DNA of 64,000 nt from Cyclobacteriaceae bacterium (lineage in GTDB: Bacteria; Bacteroidota; Bacteroidia; Cytophagales; Cyclobacteriaceae). How positions within the stretch are numbered: position 1 is the stretch's first letter; every line of letters starts with the position of its first letter. The notes beneath the pieces are model-generated. The model made no database searches. It saw only the letters and a list, made by a program, of their open reading frames with translations, and had not been told where the DNA came from. The position numbers and the translations under genes are program-made. Location: assembly GCA_019694875.1 (NCBI GenBank), contig JAIBBC010000003.1, positions 124,001 to 188,000 on the forward strand. The letters run 5' to 3'. This document shows, one piece after another, positions 1 through 7,413 of this stretch.

Positions 1-309
1 CTCCCCTTATATGTTGCTTCCGATCAGCATTTCAAAAGATGGACGAAATGCAAGCCAATCAAACACAATTTACCGAGAGATTTTTACACCTACGTTCCGC
101 ATATAAAAATAAAACGCATCATTTTCGGTGACAACGAACCTAAAATTAATAACGAAAAGTTCAATGATCTTAAGTTAGAATTCACACGAACGTTTTTAGA
201 AAAATTCGAATACTTTGTTGAAACCGAAAATGGATTCTTTAAGACCGGCGTGAAAAGTAAAAAGCCTGCCCGGTCGGGCAGACTTAGTGTGTCGGCACGG
301 CACGTTTAA
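1..309 (+). CDS. Partial unknown protein, C-terminal end only
   Basis: Frame 1 is open from the first base of the window to TAA at 307-309, giving 102 residues without a start, so the gene begins outside the window. The visible part is lysine- and phenylalanine-rich (for example FTRTFLEKFEYFVE) and has no motif I recognise. The last 16 or so residues (KKPARSGRL...) are encoded by a short G+C-rich palindromic sequence at 266-281, so the original C-terminus may have been altered by insertion of a small repeat. It lies upstream of the putative defence genes on the same strand, but a hairpin at 401-425 and about 380 bases separate them. The reading frame looks coding, but the family is unknown. 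Confidence 0.5.
   Translation, partial: LPLYVASDQHFKRWTKCKPIKHNLPRDFYTYVPHIKIKRIIFGDNEPKINNEKFNDLKLEFTRTFLEKFEYFVETENGFFKTGVKSKKPARSGRLSVSARHV
266..281. repeat. Short G+C-rich palindrome
   Basis: CTGCCCG-GT-CGGGCAG: 7-bp arms around two bases, in A+T-rich surroundings and inside the end of the partial gene. It resembles a REP-like palindromic unit. I saw no second copy in this window. Confidence 0.4.
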
Positions 310-400
310 ACCTTCACGCGCTTACGCATTGTTTTCTTCTGACGGGAAGCTTAAGGTTGAATTTCCATAGTGACTGGAGGATGCAATGAAATTAAATAAA

Positions 401-425
401 AGAGAGAAGGCAAAGCCTTCTCTCT
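401..425. terminator. Hairpin, probable intrinsic terminator
   Basis: Perfect 11-bp stem AGAGAGAAGGC / GCCTTCTCTCT around loop AAA. Read on the minus strand it is followed by TTTTATTTAATTT, a good U-tract. Read on the plus strand it sits 92 bases after the partial gene and has a weaker TCTCTTC tail. Direction is uncertain. Confidence 0.55.
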
Positions 426-512
426 TCACTAGAACTCCTGAAGAAATGGAGCCCATCCAAATCGGTCAGGAGACTCAATAATACACGGAATAAATTTTGT
501 CAGCGGGCGTCA

Positions 513-529
513 ATAGGAGTTACTCCTAT
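513..529. promoter_or_regulatory. Palindrome, copy 1 of 2 (possible operator)
   Basis: ATAGGAGT-T-ACTCCTAT, 8-bp perfect arms around one base, 158 bases before the OLD-like start codon. The same 18 bases (AATAGGAGTTACTCCTAT) recur at 9669-9686 upstream of the STAS-like/histidine-kinase operon. The exact match of a non-coding palindrome suggests a protein-binding site. The binding factor is unknown. Confidence 0.5.
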
Positions 530-686
530 CGATTCAGGCGGAAACCAGAGAAAATTTTTCCGGAAAAGTCATTTTTTAAGAAATTCCGCACGGAATGTTG
601 TCACGCGTAGGATATCAGAATGGTCGCAATTCTCTATTTTTAATCAGCCGAAAAAGGCTTCACGCTTATACGCAATATTCGCCCCC

Positions 687-2492
687 ATGCCCATCAAGTT
701 AAAACAACTCACGCTCAAAGACGGCTCCGTCCTACCTGCTGCCCTGATTACGATTATTGTTGGCGCGAACAATTGCGGAAAGACCCGCTTGTTGAAAGAG
801 ATCAAACAACACCTACAGGGAGATTTAAACTATGATTACAAAATCCTCGACAGGATATCGAGTCATCCGGGAGATATGGACGAGATTATCAAGTCACTGA
901 ATGTACAGATAACAAAAACACCTGACGGCACAACCACATCGTATCAATCACAAGGGTTCTTTGGAAGAATTAATACATCTGGCCAGACAAGTTACTTTGA
1001 TACGGTACGGGAAGACATTTCAAAAACCGGAGTCATCGAGCACTCTTTATTTAAAGGTACGTTCGGACCGATCCTCTTTGCCATGATTCAAACGGAGGAC
1101 AGGCTACTTGCGTCAAAAACATCGACTGTTCATCACGAAGAAATAGGGTTTCTGGATACAATTTTTAAAGAGGGGTCAGCACTCGATACCGAGATCTCCG
1201 CACATACATTCGCAGCCTTTGGAATGAATGTCAGACTCGATTCATCAAGGCCTGGCTATTTAACCATTCGGGTTGGTAAGGATTTTTCCATGCTACCGGA
1301 AAAAGACCGTGATGCCAGACCGTTACTTCAGGCTTATGAATTGCTGGAAGATCAGGGTGATGGATTTAGAAGCTTTGCCACTACCCTGTTTATGCTGAAA
1401 GTAACAAACCGACCTTTCATACTCATTGATGAACCGGAAGCATTTCTGCATCCACCTCAGGCAGCGGCACTGGGTAGGATTATCGCGCAGCTTGCGGCCT
1501 CTCATCAGCATATCTTCATATCCACGCACAGTACCGACTTTCTTAGATCACTGATCTCTCAGCGACAAGATGTTAATGTCGTTCGCCTCACACGAACGGA
1601 TGGCTCTACCCGCGGAAATGTATTGAACACAGAAGAGATTAAAAAGATCGTCCAAACACCTCTGCTGAATTCAACCCGGATTCTGGATAGTTTATTTTAT
1701 CAGGGTGTCGTGATTATCGAAGGCGACAGTGACAGGACGTTCTATGAAAAGATTGCCAGGCAGTACCGTCCCGATGATGAAGTTCATTATATCCATTCCC
1801 ACAGCAAGCAGGTTATTCATAAACTTGTTGCCCCGTATGTGAATGCAAACGTAAGCTTCGCTGTCATTGTGGACTTCGACATACTTCGTGAACGCGAAGA
1901 TTTGAAAAAGGTCGTAGAAGCCACGGGAAAGACTGAATCATTGGATCAGATACTTGATCTTCAAAAGAAAATCAAGGATGCCATTAATAAAAAGCCTGCA
2001 ACCGAAATCTACCAAGAGTTACTGGAAACACTATCCAAGAGAACGGAGGCCGAGTCTACCCTACCCGATATCAAATCCATTGCTGCTATGGATCAAAATG
2101 AAGAATCGGAAAAGAGAATTTTTGATTTACGAAAAGATGTACGGAACGCGCTGGAAGTCGCTGATAAATGGGCAGGCGTGAAAGCTGAGGGAAAAGCAAA
2201 ATTACCGGCAGAAGTTGCGGATGATTTTGATCAGTTGGATAAACTCTGTCAGGCCATGGGCATATTTATCGTTCCGTGTGGAAGTCTGGAGAGCTGGCTG
2301 GCTGGCAACGGATTACCGCCTACCAAAAACAACAAATCAAAATGGATTACAAAAGCACTTGTATGGCTTGACGAAAACAAACCTGAAAAGCTGGCGGTAA
2401 AAGATTTTGTTACAAAGATTCATCTTCATCTCAAGCAACAGAATCAGGTAGCATCAGAACTTAATTTAGGGGCTTCAGCAGATTCGAACTGA
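687..2492 (+). CDS. OLD-like ATPase with C-terminal TOPRIM domain
   Basis: The 601-aa protein joins an ABC/SMC-type AAA ATPase to a TOPRIM-like nuclease region. Visible motifs are Walker A GANNCGKT (residues 26-33), Walker B FILIDEPEAFLHP (near 243-255), the following HIFISTHSTDFL helix, then the TOPRIM-type VVIIEGDSDRTFYE (near 342) and VIVDFD (near 393). OLD-family proteins are overcoming-lysogenization-defect nucleases, and several are anti-phage factors. There is no UvrD-type helicase next to it, so it is not a standard Gabija pair; it is more like a stand-alone OLD, or possibly a fused ATPase-TOPRIM effector of PARIS type. A helical insert follows the TOPRIM aspartates. It converges with the STAND NTPase, so the two are not one operon. 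The start is the ATG at 687. Family assignment is firm; a defence role is inference. Confidence 0.8.
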   Translation: MPIKLKQLTLKDGSVLPAALITIIVGANNCGKTRLLKEIKQHLQGDLNYDYKILDRISSHPGDMDEIIKSLNVQITKTPDGTTTSYQSQGFFGRINTSGQTSYFDTVREDISKTGVIEHSLFKGTFGPILFAMIQTEDRLLASKTSTVHHEEIGFLDTIFKEGSALDTEISAHTFAAFGMNVRLDSSRPGYLTIRVGKDFSMLPEKDRDARPLLQAYELLEDQGDGFRSFATTLFMLKVTNRPFILIDEPEAFLHPPQAAALGRIIAQLAASHQHIFISTHSTDFLRSLISQRQDVNVVRLTRTDGSTRGNVLNTEEIKKIVQTPLLNSTRILDSLFYQGVVIIEGDSDRTFYEKIARQYRPDDEVHYIHSHSKQVIHKLVAPYVNANVSFAVIVDFDILREREDLKKVVEATGKTESLDQILDLQKKIKDAINKKPATEIYQELLETLSKRTEAESTLPDIKSIAAMDQNEESEKRIFDLRKDVRNALEVADKWAGVKAEGKAKLPAEVADDFDQLDKLCQAMGIFIVPCGSLESWLAGNGLPPTKNNKSKWITKALVWLDENKPEKLAVKDFVTKIHLHLKQQNQVASELNLGASADSN

Positions 2493-2659
2493 CACTCCGG
2501 CTGTGCTTACGGTTAGTGGAAATTTCTCCCTCTATGGAATATATCACCCTGCACGCCATGTCTTTCTGTAGTCCGTTTGCTGTGACTGTTGGCTGATAGT
2601 CCGGAAAACGGAGAAGTATTTTCATCCGACAGTGATAGCGACTGAATCTATTGCGAGCG

Positions 2660-5600
2660 CTATTTTCGTTTAACCGAACGTTTTTTCAATCCGAACGAAG
2701 AAAGTTTCAAGAACCGGCTGAAGCTTTTGAAGAGATCATTGTAATTCACATCAATTTTATAGTCGCGCAGAAGTCGCAACATACTTCCGGGAAATTCAAA
2801 CATATAGTGAAAGGAATCGAGAGAACCTGCCTTCCCAATCATCGCACTGTGCAGAATCGACCGGATCGACTTTTTGATGGTTCGCTTAGGGAAGACCTCA
2901 AACAGTCGCACCTCTCCCAGCGCAGAATGATTTCCGTCGGAAAAGAGAGCCACCTGCTCAGGCGTTAACTTCTTCTTCGCGATAAATTTTAAGTCCTTTT
3001 CACCGAGTATACCGTACTGAAATCTCGATTCGCTGCTGTATGGCAGCTTATCATACCCGTCTTTATACTCCTGGTATCTGATTCCATTCTTTCTTAGGAA
3101 AGGTATTTCTTTGCTTCCTTCCTTCACCCGGATATTGAGTCTGAAAAAATCAAGATCTTGTTTAAGTTCCAAAAATCGGTTGGAATGAAGAACACTATAG
3201 ACTTCATACAGATCAAGCTCACCACTTGATCGATGGTATTCTACTAACCGTCTTATTGAAATGTTGTACGCGATGTCCGGCAATTGGTTAATATATTCGG
3301 GTGTTAATTCAAACCAGGAGATATGAAGGTCTTCCATATCAAATGTTTTGAACAGTTGTTTAATAATATTGATAGGTTTTTGCTGAATATAGTCGGCCAA
3401 CAATCCGCGATGCCCTTTTTCTGACCCCTTCTGAATCACTGTGATCAAGCGAACTGACTCTTTAAAACCTATCAAATTTTTGTCTTCAAAAACACATAAG
3501 ATACCGGGTATACTAATTAACGAGTAATCTTTTCGGTTATAGAATTTCGTCCAGAAAAGACTGATGCTTGAAATATCTACCGGCTTGTTGTTATGCAGCG
3601 CAAGGCGAATGTAGTTTAATATTTCTACTGAAAGTTTATAGCTGCCTAACCGTATATTCTTTGAAATAAGTTCTTGCAACGAAAGTTTTAGATAATCATT
3701 TTGATCCGGGACATAGCCGAGTGAAAGTAAAGTCGCCTTGGCATCATTCAGAACCCAATAGGCATACGATGACTCAAATCCTTTTTGCTTGAAAAATCGT
3801 TTCAGCAAATGCAATGCATCACGGTCTTCGGATTTTATATACTTCAGAATGATACTCGTTAATTCGGGAAAGTCGGCTCGTCTATCCGGAAATAAAAACA
3901 AGTTCTCCAGTACACGCGCAAGCTGTTCTCTGAACCAGTGATCGCTATCGGATACCAGGAGTTTATCGATTTCATTCTTTGTGAGTGGCGCCTTGTGTTT
4001 ATTGTAGAACAATATCTCCTTCTCTATTTCACGTTCCAGGTTCCCGACAAAATTTCGAGTGTCGTGCAGGTCATCGCTTGACAGATTCTGCAAGAGGTTG
4101 AGATTGCCGGTTTTGATATAGTACAACATAGCAAACACATAATCCGAACTGGTAATGTGTTCTTCTGAAAACCCGTTGGCGAGCAATGACCTGACGTACG
4201 TGAACAAAAATTCGTAATGCGATTTCGTATGACTTCTCGAAAGGATATTCAAGATCAGCGATAACTCGAAGTAATGCTGAAGGGTCAGGGCATCCGGGGA
4301 AAGTTTGGTTAACCACTCGCGAATGTCTCCGTAGAAGGATTGAACCGCTTCCATGTCAATGTTATTCTTGATAACCTTTTCAAAAAAAGTAACGGAAGCG
4401 TATTTTAAAACGACTCGCTTTTTGATTTCAGGAGTCAGATCGAAGAATGCAATCCGGGAAAGAAATTTAGTTTCACCAGAAAGGACAGATTCCACAACGG
4501 TCTGAGTCACCATTTTCAAACGGCTTGCATAGTTGACTCCCTGCTTTCGCAGATACGTGTTGAAACTATCATGCAACAACGAGATTCTGTTCAGTCGTTG
4601 ATCAAACAGATATGGGTATTCTTTTACAAAGTCTGTAACAAACTGAGCCACCTCATCTCCCAAAAAGAAAGCCAGTTCTGACTGCATGTAAAATGAACGA
4701 GAACACAGAAAGAGCGTAAGTTCTCTCTTCATGCGCACATGTTGATCAAACACAGAATTGTAATATTCCTCTACACTTTTTAAGGCAGACAACTCCGGAA
4801 GGTAACGGTGGAGTTTGTAATAGTCAGACAAATACTTAACGAGGATTGGATACCCGCTGGTTATCTCGTACGTTTTTCGACACACATGGTGGTCCGAAAT
4901 ATGATACAGCTCACCCATAATCTTCCGGGTTTGCGCTTCATTCCAATTTTCAAGTTCATGCGTTTTCCATTTGATTGAATGCCGCAGCGGCCGGGTCAGT
5001 ATAATTGTCTTGCATTTTGTTTGCACCCGTTGAATGAAGGCTATAAACTTCTGAAGGTCAGACGGGTTGTAGTTTTCAACGTGGTCCAGGCCGTCAATGA
5101 TTACGGTGCTCTTTACCTTTACGAGCTTTCTCAGTACCTGACTTTCGGTATGACGCACCTGATCCTTAAACAGCTTCTTCGAAAAATCAAACAGGAAATT
5201 TTCGTACTGCAAACGTTGTGTATAATCTCTGTCCTGACTGGATGTCCAAAACCTGTAGATCAAATGATTTGAAAATTCCTTAGCAAGGGAGTCAACCAAG
5301 TGACTTTTTCCGATCCCTGGTTTGCCGATGATAACAAGAATGTTTTTGACTTTCAGGTGTTTTCTACCCATGTCAAGGGTAGGTTCGATCAATCGTGTAT
5401 CGAATACTGGGATCGAAGGCAGATCATCGCGATCAATTTGCAGCTTCTTATCATCCAGGCATTTGCTGAAGAATTTATTAAGGACCAGTTGACGAGGGTG
5501 GTTGAGTTCGTACAATTCCTGTATGCTGCTTTCTATTTCCTCGCGGGATAGTGAGATCAGATAGACCTTCTTGGTCAGATAAGCTGGTATTCCCAGTACC

Positions 5601-5908
5601 CTTGCATTTGGCTTGATATCAATCTTCCTAAAAAAGATGATATTGATATCTGTTGAACGCGTATGGCTTTTGCCCGCAATACTAACTGCATCAGCTCCAA
5701 TCTTAACCTGACTCAAGGAGATTCCTTCAATGTCCTTGATCTGAGTGTAATATTTTTTCTTATCGGATAAGACCTTAACATCATCAAAATCATGACCAAC
5801 GATTCCTTCGATTTCGATTGAGTCTAGGAGTCGTTCAACATCCATCTTTGCCAGTAACAACAACGTGACCTGTTGCTGATAGGTATATCCGATAAAGGCG
5901 TTCCTCAT
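2660..5908 (-). CDS. STAND/NACHT-like NTPase with N-terminal DUF4297/Cap4-type nuclease domain
   Basis: Three regions are visible in 1082 aa. The N-terminal 150 residues have the GYTYQQQ entry motif, E34, a DFDDV acidic cluster (40-44) and YTQIK (54-58), the D/E...QxK pattern of DUF4297/Mrr-like dsDNA nucleases. An NTPase follows, with Walker A GKPGIGKS (195-202), Walker B VIIDGLDH (269-276, NACHT-type DGLDx) and a TRP sensor-like motif. About 700 residues of mostly helical, repeat-like sequence form the presumed sensor. This order (nuclease, STAND, sensor) is that of Avs and related anti-phage NTPases, which sense a phage product and activate the nuclease. I do not recognise the C-terminal half. 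I chose ATG at 5908 over an in-frame TTG at 5959 because the conserved nuclease start begins immediately. Composition is A+T-richer than the genes to the right. Confidence 0.8.
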   Translation of the reverse strand: MRNAFIGYTYQQQVTLLLLAKMDVERLLDSIEIEGIVGHDFDDVKVLSDKKKYYTQIKDIEGISLSQVKIGADAVSIAGKSHTRSTDINIIFFRKIDIKPNARVLGIPAYLTKKVYLISLSREEIESSIQELYELNHPRQLVLNKFFSKCLDDKKLQIDRDDLPSIPVFDTRLIEPTLDMGRKHLKVKNILVIIGKPGIGKSHLVDSLAKEFSNHLIYRFWTSSQDRDYTQRLQYENFLFDFSKKLFKDQVRHTESQVLRKLVKVKSTVIIDGLDHVENYNPSDLQKFIAFIQRVQTKCKTIILTRPLRHSIKWKTHELENWNEAQTRKIMGELYHISDHHVCRKTYEITSGYPILVKYLSDYYKLHRYLPELSALKSVEEYYNSVFDQHVRMKRELTLFLCSRSFYMQSELAFFLGDEVAQFVTDFVKEYPYLFDQRLNRISLLHDSFNTYLRKQGVNYASRLKMVTQTVVESVLSGETKFLSRIAFFDLTPEIKKRVVLKYASVTFFEKVIKNNIDMEAVQSFYGDIREWLTKLSPDALTLQHYFELSLILNILSRSHTKSHYEFLFTYVRSLLANGFSEEHITSSDYVFAMLYYIKTGNLNLLQNLSSDDLHDTRNFVGNLEREIEKEILFYNKHKAPLTKNEIDKLLVSDSDHWFREQLARVLENLFLFPDRRADFPELTSIILKYIKSEDRDALHLLKRFFKQKGFESSYAYWVLNDAKATLLSLGYVPDQNDYLKLSLQELISKNIRLGSYKLSVEILNYIRLALHNNKPVDISSISLFWTKFYNRKDYSLISIPGILCVFEDKNLIGFKESVRLITVIQKGSEKGHRGLLADYIQQKPINIIKQLFKTFDMEDLHISWFELTPEYINQLPDIAYNISIRRLVEYHRSSGELDLYEVYSVLHSNRFLELKQDLDFFRLNIRVKEGSKEIPFLRKNGIRYQEYKDGYDKLPYSSESRFQYGILGEKDLKFIAKKKLTPEQVALFSDGNHSALGEVRLFEVFPKRTIKKSIRSILHSAMIGKAGSLDSFHYMFEFPGSMLRLLRDYKIDVNYNDLFKSFSRFLKLSSFGLKKRSVKRK

Positions 5909-6313
5909 GCTCCGTAGTGTAACAGCACACAAGTTACCAAGTTGCCAGATTGAAGGCAATTCATTGCTCAGGTTCGGGTTTACGCAGTTTGGCGGGGCGG
6001 TCTTTCCTGTGGGTCCGCTGAATAGGCCGGTGCAGTCAGATACAGATAATGATGTTGTTGATCACTAAAAAGCGAACGAATTGTTTATACCTTGGTTGAT
6101 ACCCGCCTATTTACCTGCTGAAGGTGAAATAGTGAAAATGATGCGTTGTGATTAATGAACATCCCCTATTCCGCTAGTATACAAAGTTGTTTTTAATGTC
6201 AAATAGCCGCTATTGGACATTTTAACTTTTCAGCCAAAACTAGGGATTCCTACTAATTTGATGGGTTCATAGGTTACCTGCATGGACAATTCTACTTAGA
6301 GGTTACGCTTGGG
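5909..6313. other. Intergenic region behind the STAND gene
   Basis: About 400 bases between the STAND start and the end of the membrane-protein gene. It should contain the STAND promoter, but no clear TAnnTTTG box is visible. A plus-strand frame ending at 6066 is open but has no start and no recognisable motif. Nothing else is supported. Confidence 0.4.
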
Positions 6314-6643
6314 TCACTGGTTCTGGTATTCTTGCTTTGACTTGCGTGATGCTCTCACCAGGAAAAAGAGTTCGGTCAGAAACCAGGTAAACCCTATCAT
6401 GGTCAAAGCACTTATACCCCGTCTTGCTCCGGGCGAATTTTCAAGGAACTTGCCTGTATCGTGAAAGACCGTGTCAGCCGTTTGACGCACATCAAGCGAA
6501 TCTACCAGAATCTTCTTAGCTGTCTTGAGCTTAAATTCAACAATAGACTGGTGCGACTTGTCTTCTTTTTGCGCCAACTGCACCATAATAACAATCACGG
6601 CCAACGAGAATATTACGCGTAAAACAAGCCGTGCACGCTTCAT
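6314..6643 (-). CDS. Small two-TM membrane protein
   Basis: The 109-aa protein has hydrophobic segments at about 7-24 and 77-96, separated by a charged, probably helical loop of some 50 residues, and ends in a basic tail. I do not recognise the family. It starts 23 bases after the stop of the zinc-ribbon membrane protein on the same strand, so the two are probably co-transcribed, and both would sit in the cytoplasmic membrane. The ATG at 6643 is the only reasonable start. The gene is supported by its spacing and by consistent transmembrane topology, not by homology. Confidence 0.55.
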   Translation of the reverse strand: MKRARLVLRVIFSLAVIVIMVQLAQKEDKSHQSIVEFKLKTAKKILVDSLDVRQTADTVFHDTGKFLENSPGARRGISALTMIGFTWFLTELFFLVRASRKSKQEYQNQ

Positions 6644-6666
6644 AAGTCGTAAACTGTGGAACCAAA

Positions 6667-7368
6667 CTACTGCAGAGAATCCTGCAACACTTGAATCTGA
6701 TTTGCCAATGAGTCCGGAAATTCAACATCCCGGTTAAAACCAGTTGATGAATCGTAGCCTCTCATCACTTTCTTTAGTTCCCCCGACTTTCGGTACCCTT
6801 CAATCTCATCCTTGTGTATCGGATACATGATGTCGTAAAAACCGTCATTAGGGTCAAGTTTGCTTACGATGCCGTTGTAGAAATACGAGCTGTACGAAAC
6901 CCAAAGTGAGTCGCCCACAACATCACGCACTTTCAGTAAATAATGATTATAGGCAGATTTCTCTTCGTAGCTCCGGATCAGGTAAACATCCCCTGCCTGA
7001 GGTTCCTGAACATAGCTTTCAGCAAGCTTATCCTCCCGGGCTCCGGCATACGTGAAGTACCCTATAGCCAGCAGGATGATCGCCAGACCTGAGAATAAAT
7101 ACAGCGGTAGCCGTACAGTAGCCTTCAGTCTCTTTATATTACTGGCGTTGCCAGGGAAAATTGCTTTTTCATCGTGTGTTTCATGCTTGCACTGCGTGCA
7201 TATCGCTACAGCTGATTTGCTGTACGGAAACACGGGTATCCAGAAAATATGAACGTATTTGGCAACAACTACAATATGTGATGAGTCAGTCTGTTGGCAT
7301 TGCGGGCAAGGGTAATTCTCGAGTGGTGCCTGCTTGATGTTCCTGGAGTTCCAGCCATAAATGATCAT
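6667..7368 (-). CDS. Zinc-ribbon membrane protein
   Basis: The protein begins MIIYGWNSRNIKQ, then CPQC (21-24) and CTQC (57-60), the four cysteines of a zinc ribbon. Between them is a stretch with HIFWIPVFP, typical of a Bacteroidota zinc-ribbon family. A transmembrane helix follows at about 88-107, then an extracytoplasmic region of about 120 residues without known motifs. An in-frame TTG at 7392 would add eight residues, but the family normally starts with MII(Y/F)G, so the ATG at 7368 is used. The following gene starts 23 bases downstream. It lies 45 bases beyond the end of the hybrid kinase and may be read through from it. Function unknown; the ribbon could bind a protein partner or just metal. 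Confidence 0.7.
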   Translation of the reverse strand: MIIYGWNSRNIKQAPLENYPCPQCQQTDSSHIVVVAKYVHIFWIPVFPYSKSAVAICTQCKHETHDEKAIFPGNASNIKRLKATVRLPLYLFSGLAIILLAIGYFTYAGAREDKLAESYVQEPQAGDVYLIRSYEEKSAYNHYLLKVRDVVGDSLWVSYSSYFYNGIVSKLDPNDGFYDIMYPIHKDEIEGYRKSGELKKVMRGYDSSTGFNRDVEFPDSLANQIQVLQDSLQ

Positions 7369-7413
7369 ACCTGAGGGATTTGGGGTGACCAAATTAATGC
7401 ATTAGAACCGCAA

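Larger units (their letters stand above)
310..686. other. Intergenic region before the OLD-like gene
   Basis: 377 bases between the partial gene and the OLD-like ATPase. It holds a strong hairpin (401-425) and the palindrome ATAGGAGT-T-ACTCCTAT (513-529). A 31-codon ORF at 386-481 runs across the hairpin and is not accepted as a gene. No clear TAnnTTTG promoter box was found before the ATG at 687. Confidence 0.5.

Noticed and set aside
386-481. 31-codon ORF in the gap before the OLD-like gene, possible small peptide precursor
   Set aside because: It runs through a perfect 11-bp hairpin that is better explained as a terminator, and no maturation gene is near.
2479-2520. TTCGAAC followed by a C-rich stretch, like a tRNA 3' half
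   Set aside because: It overlaps the end of the OLD-like gene and has no acceptor stem.
5960-6066. Open plus-strand frame ending GPLNRPVQSDTDNDVVDH
   Set aside because: No start codon and no recognisable motif; it may be a remnant but cannot be supported.
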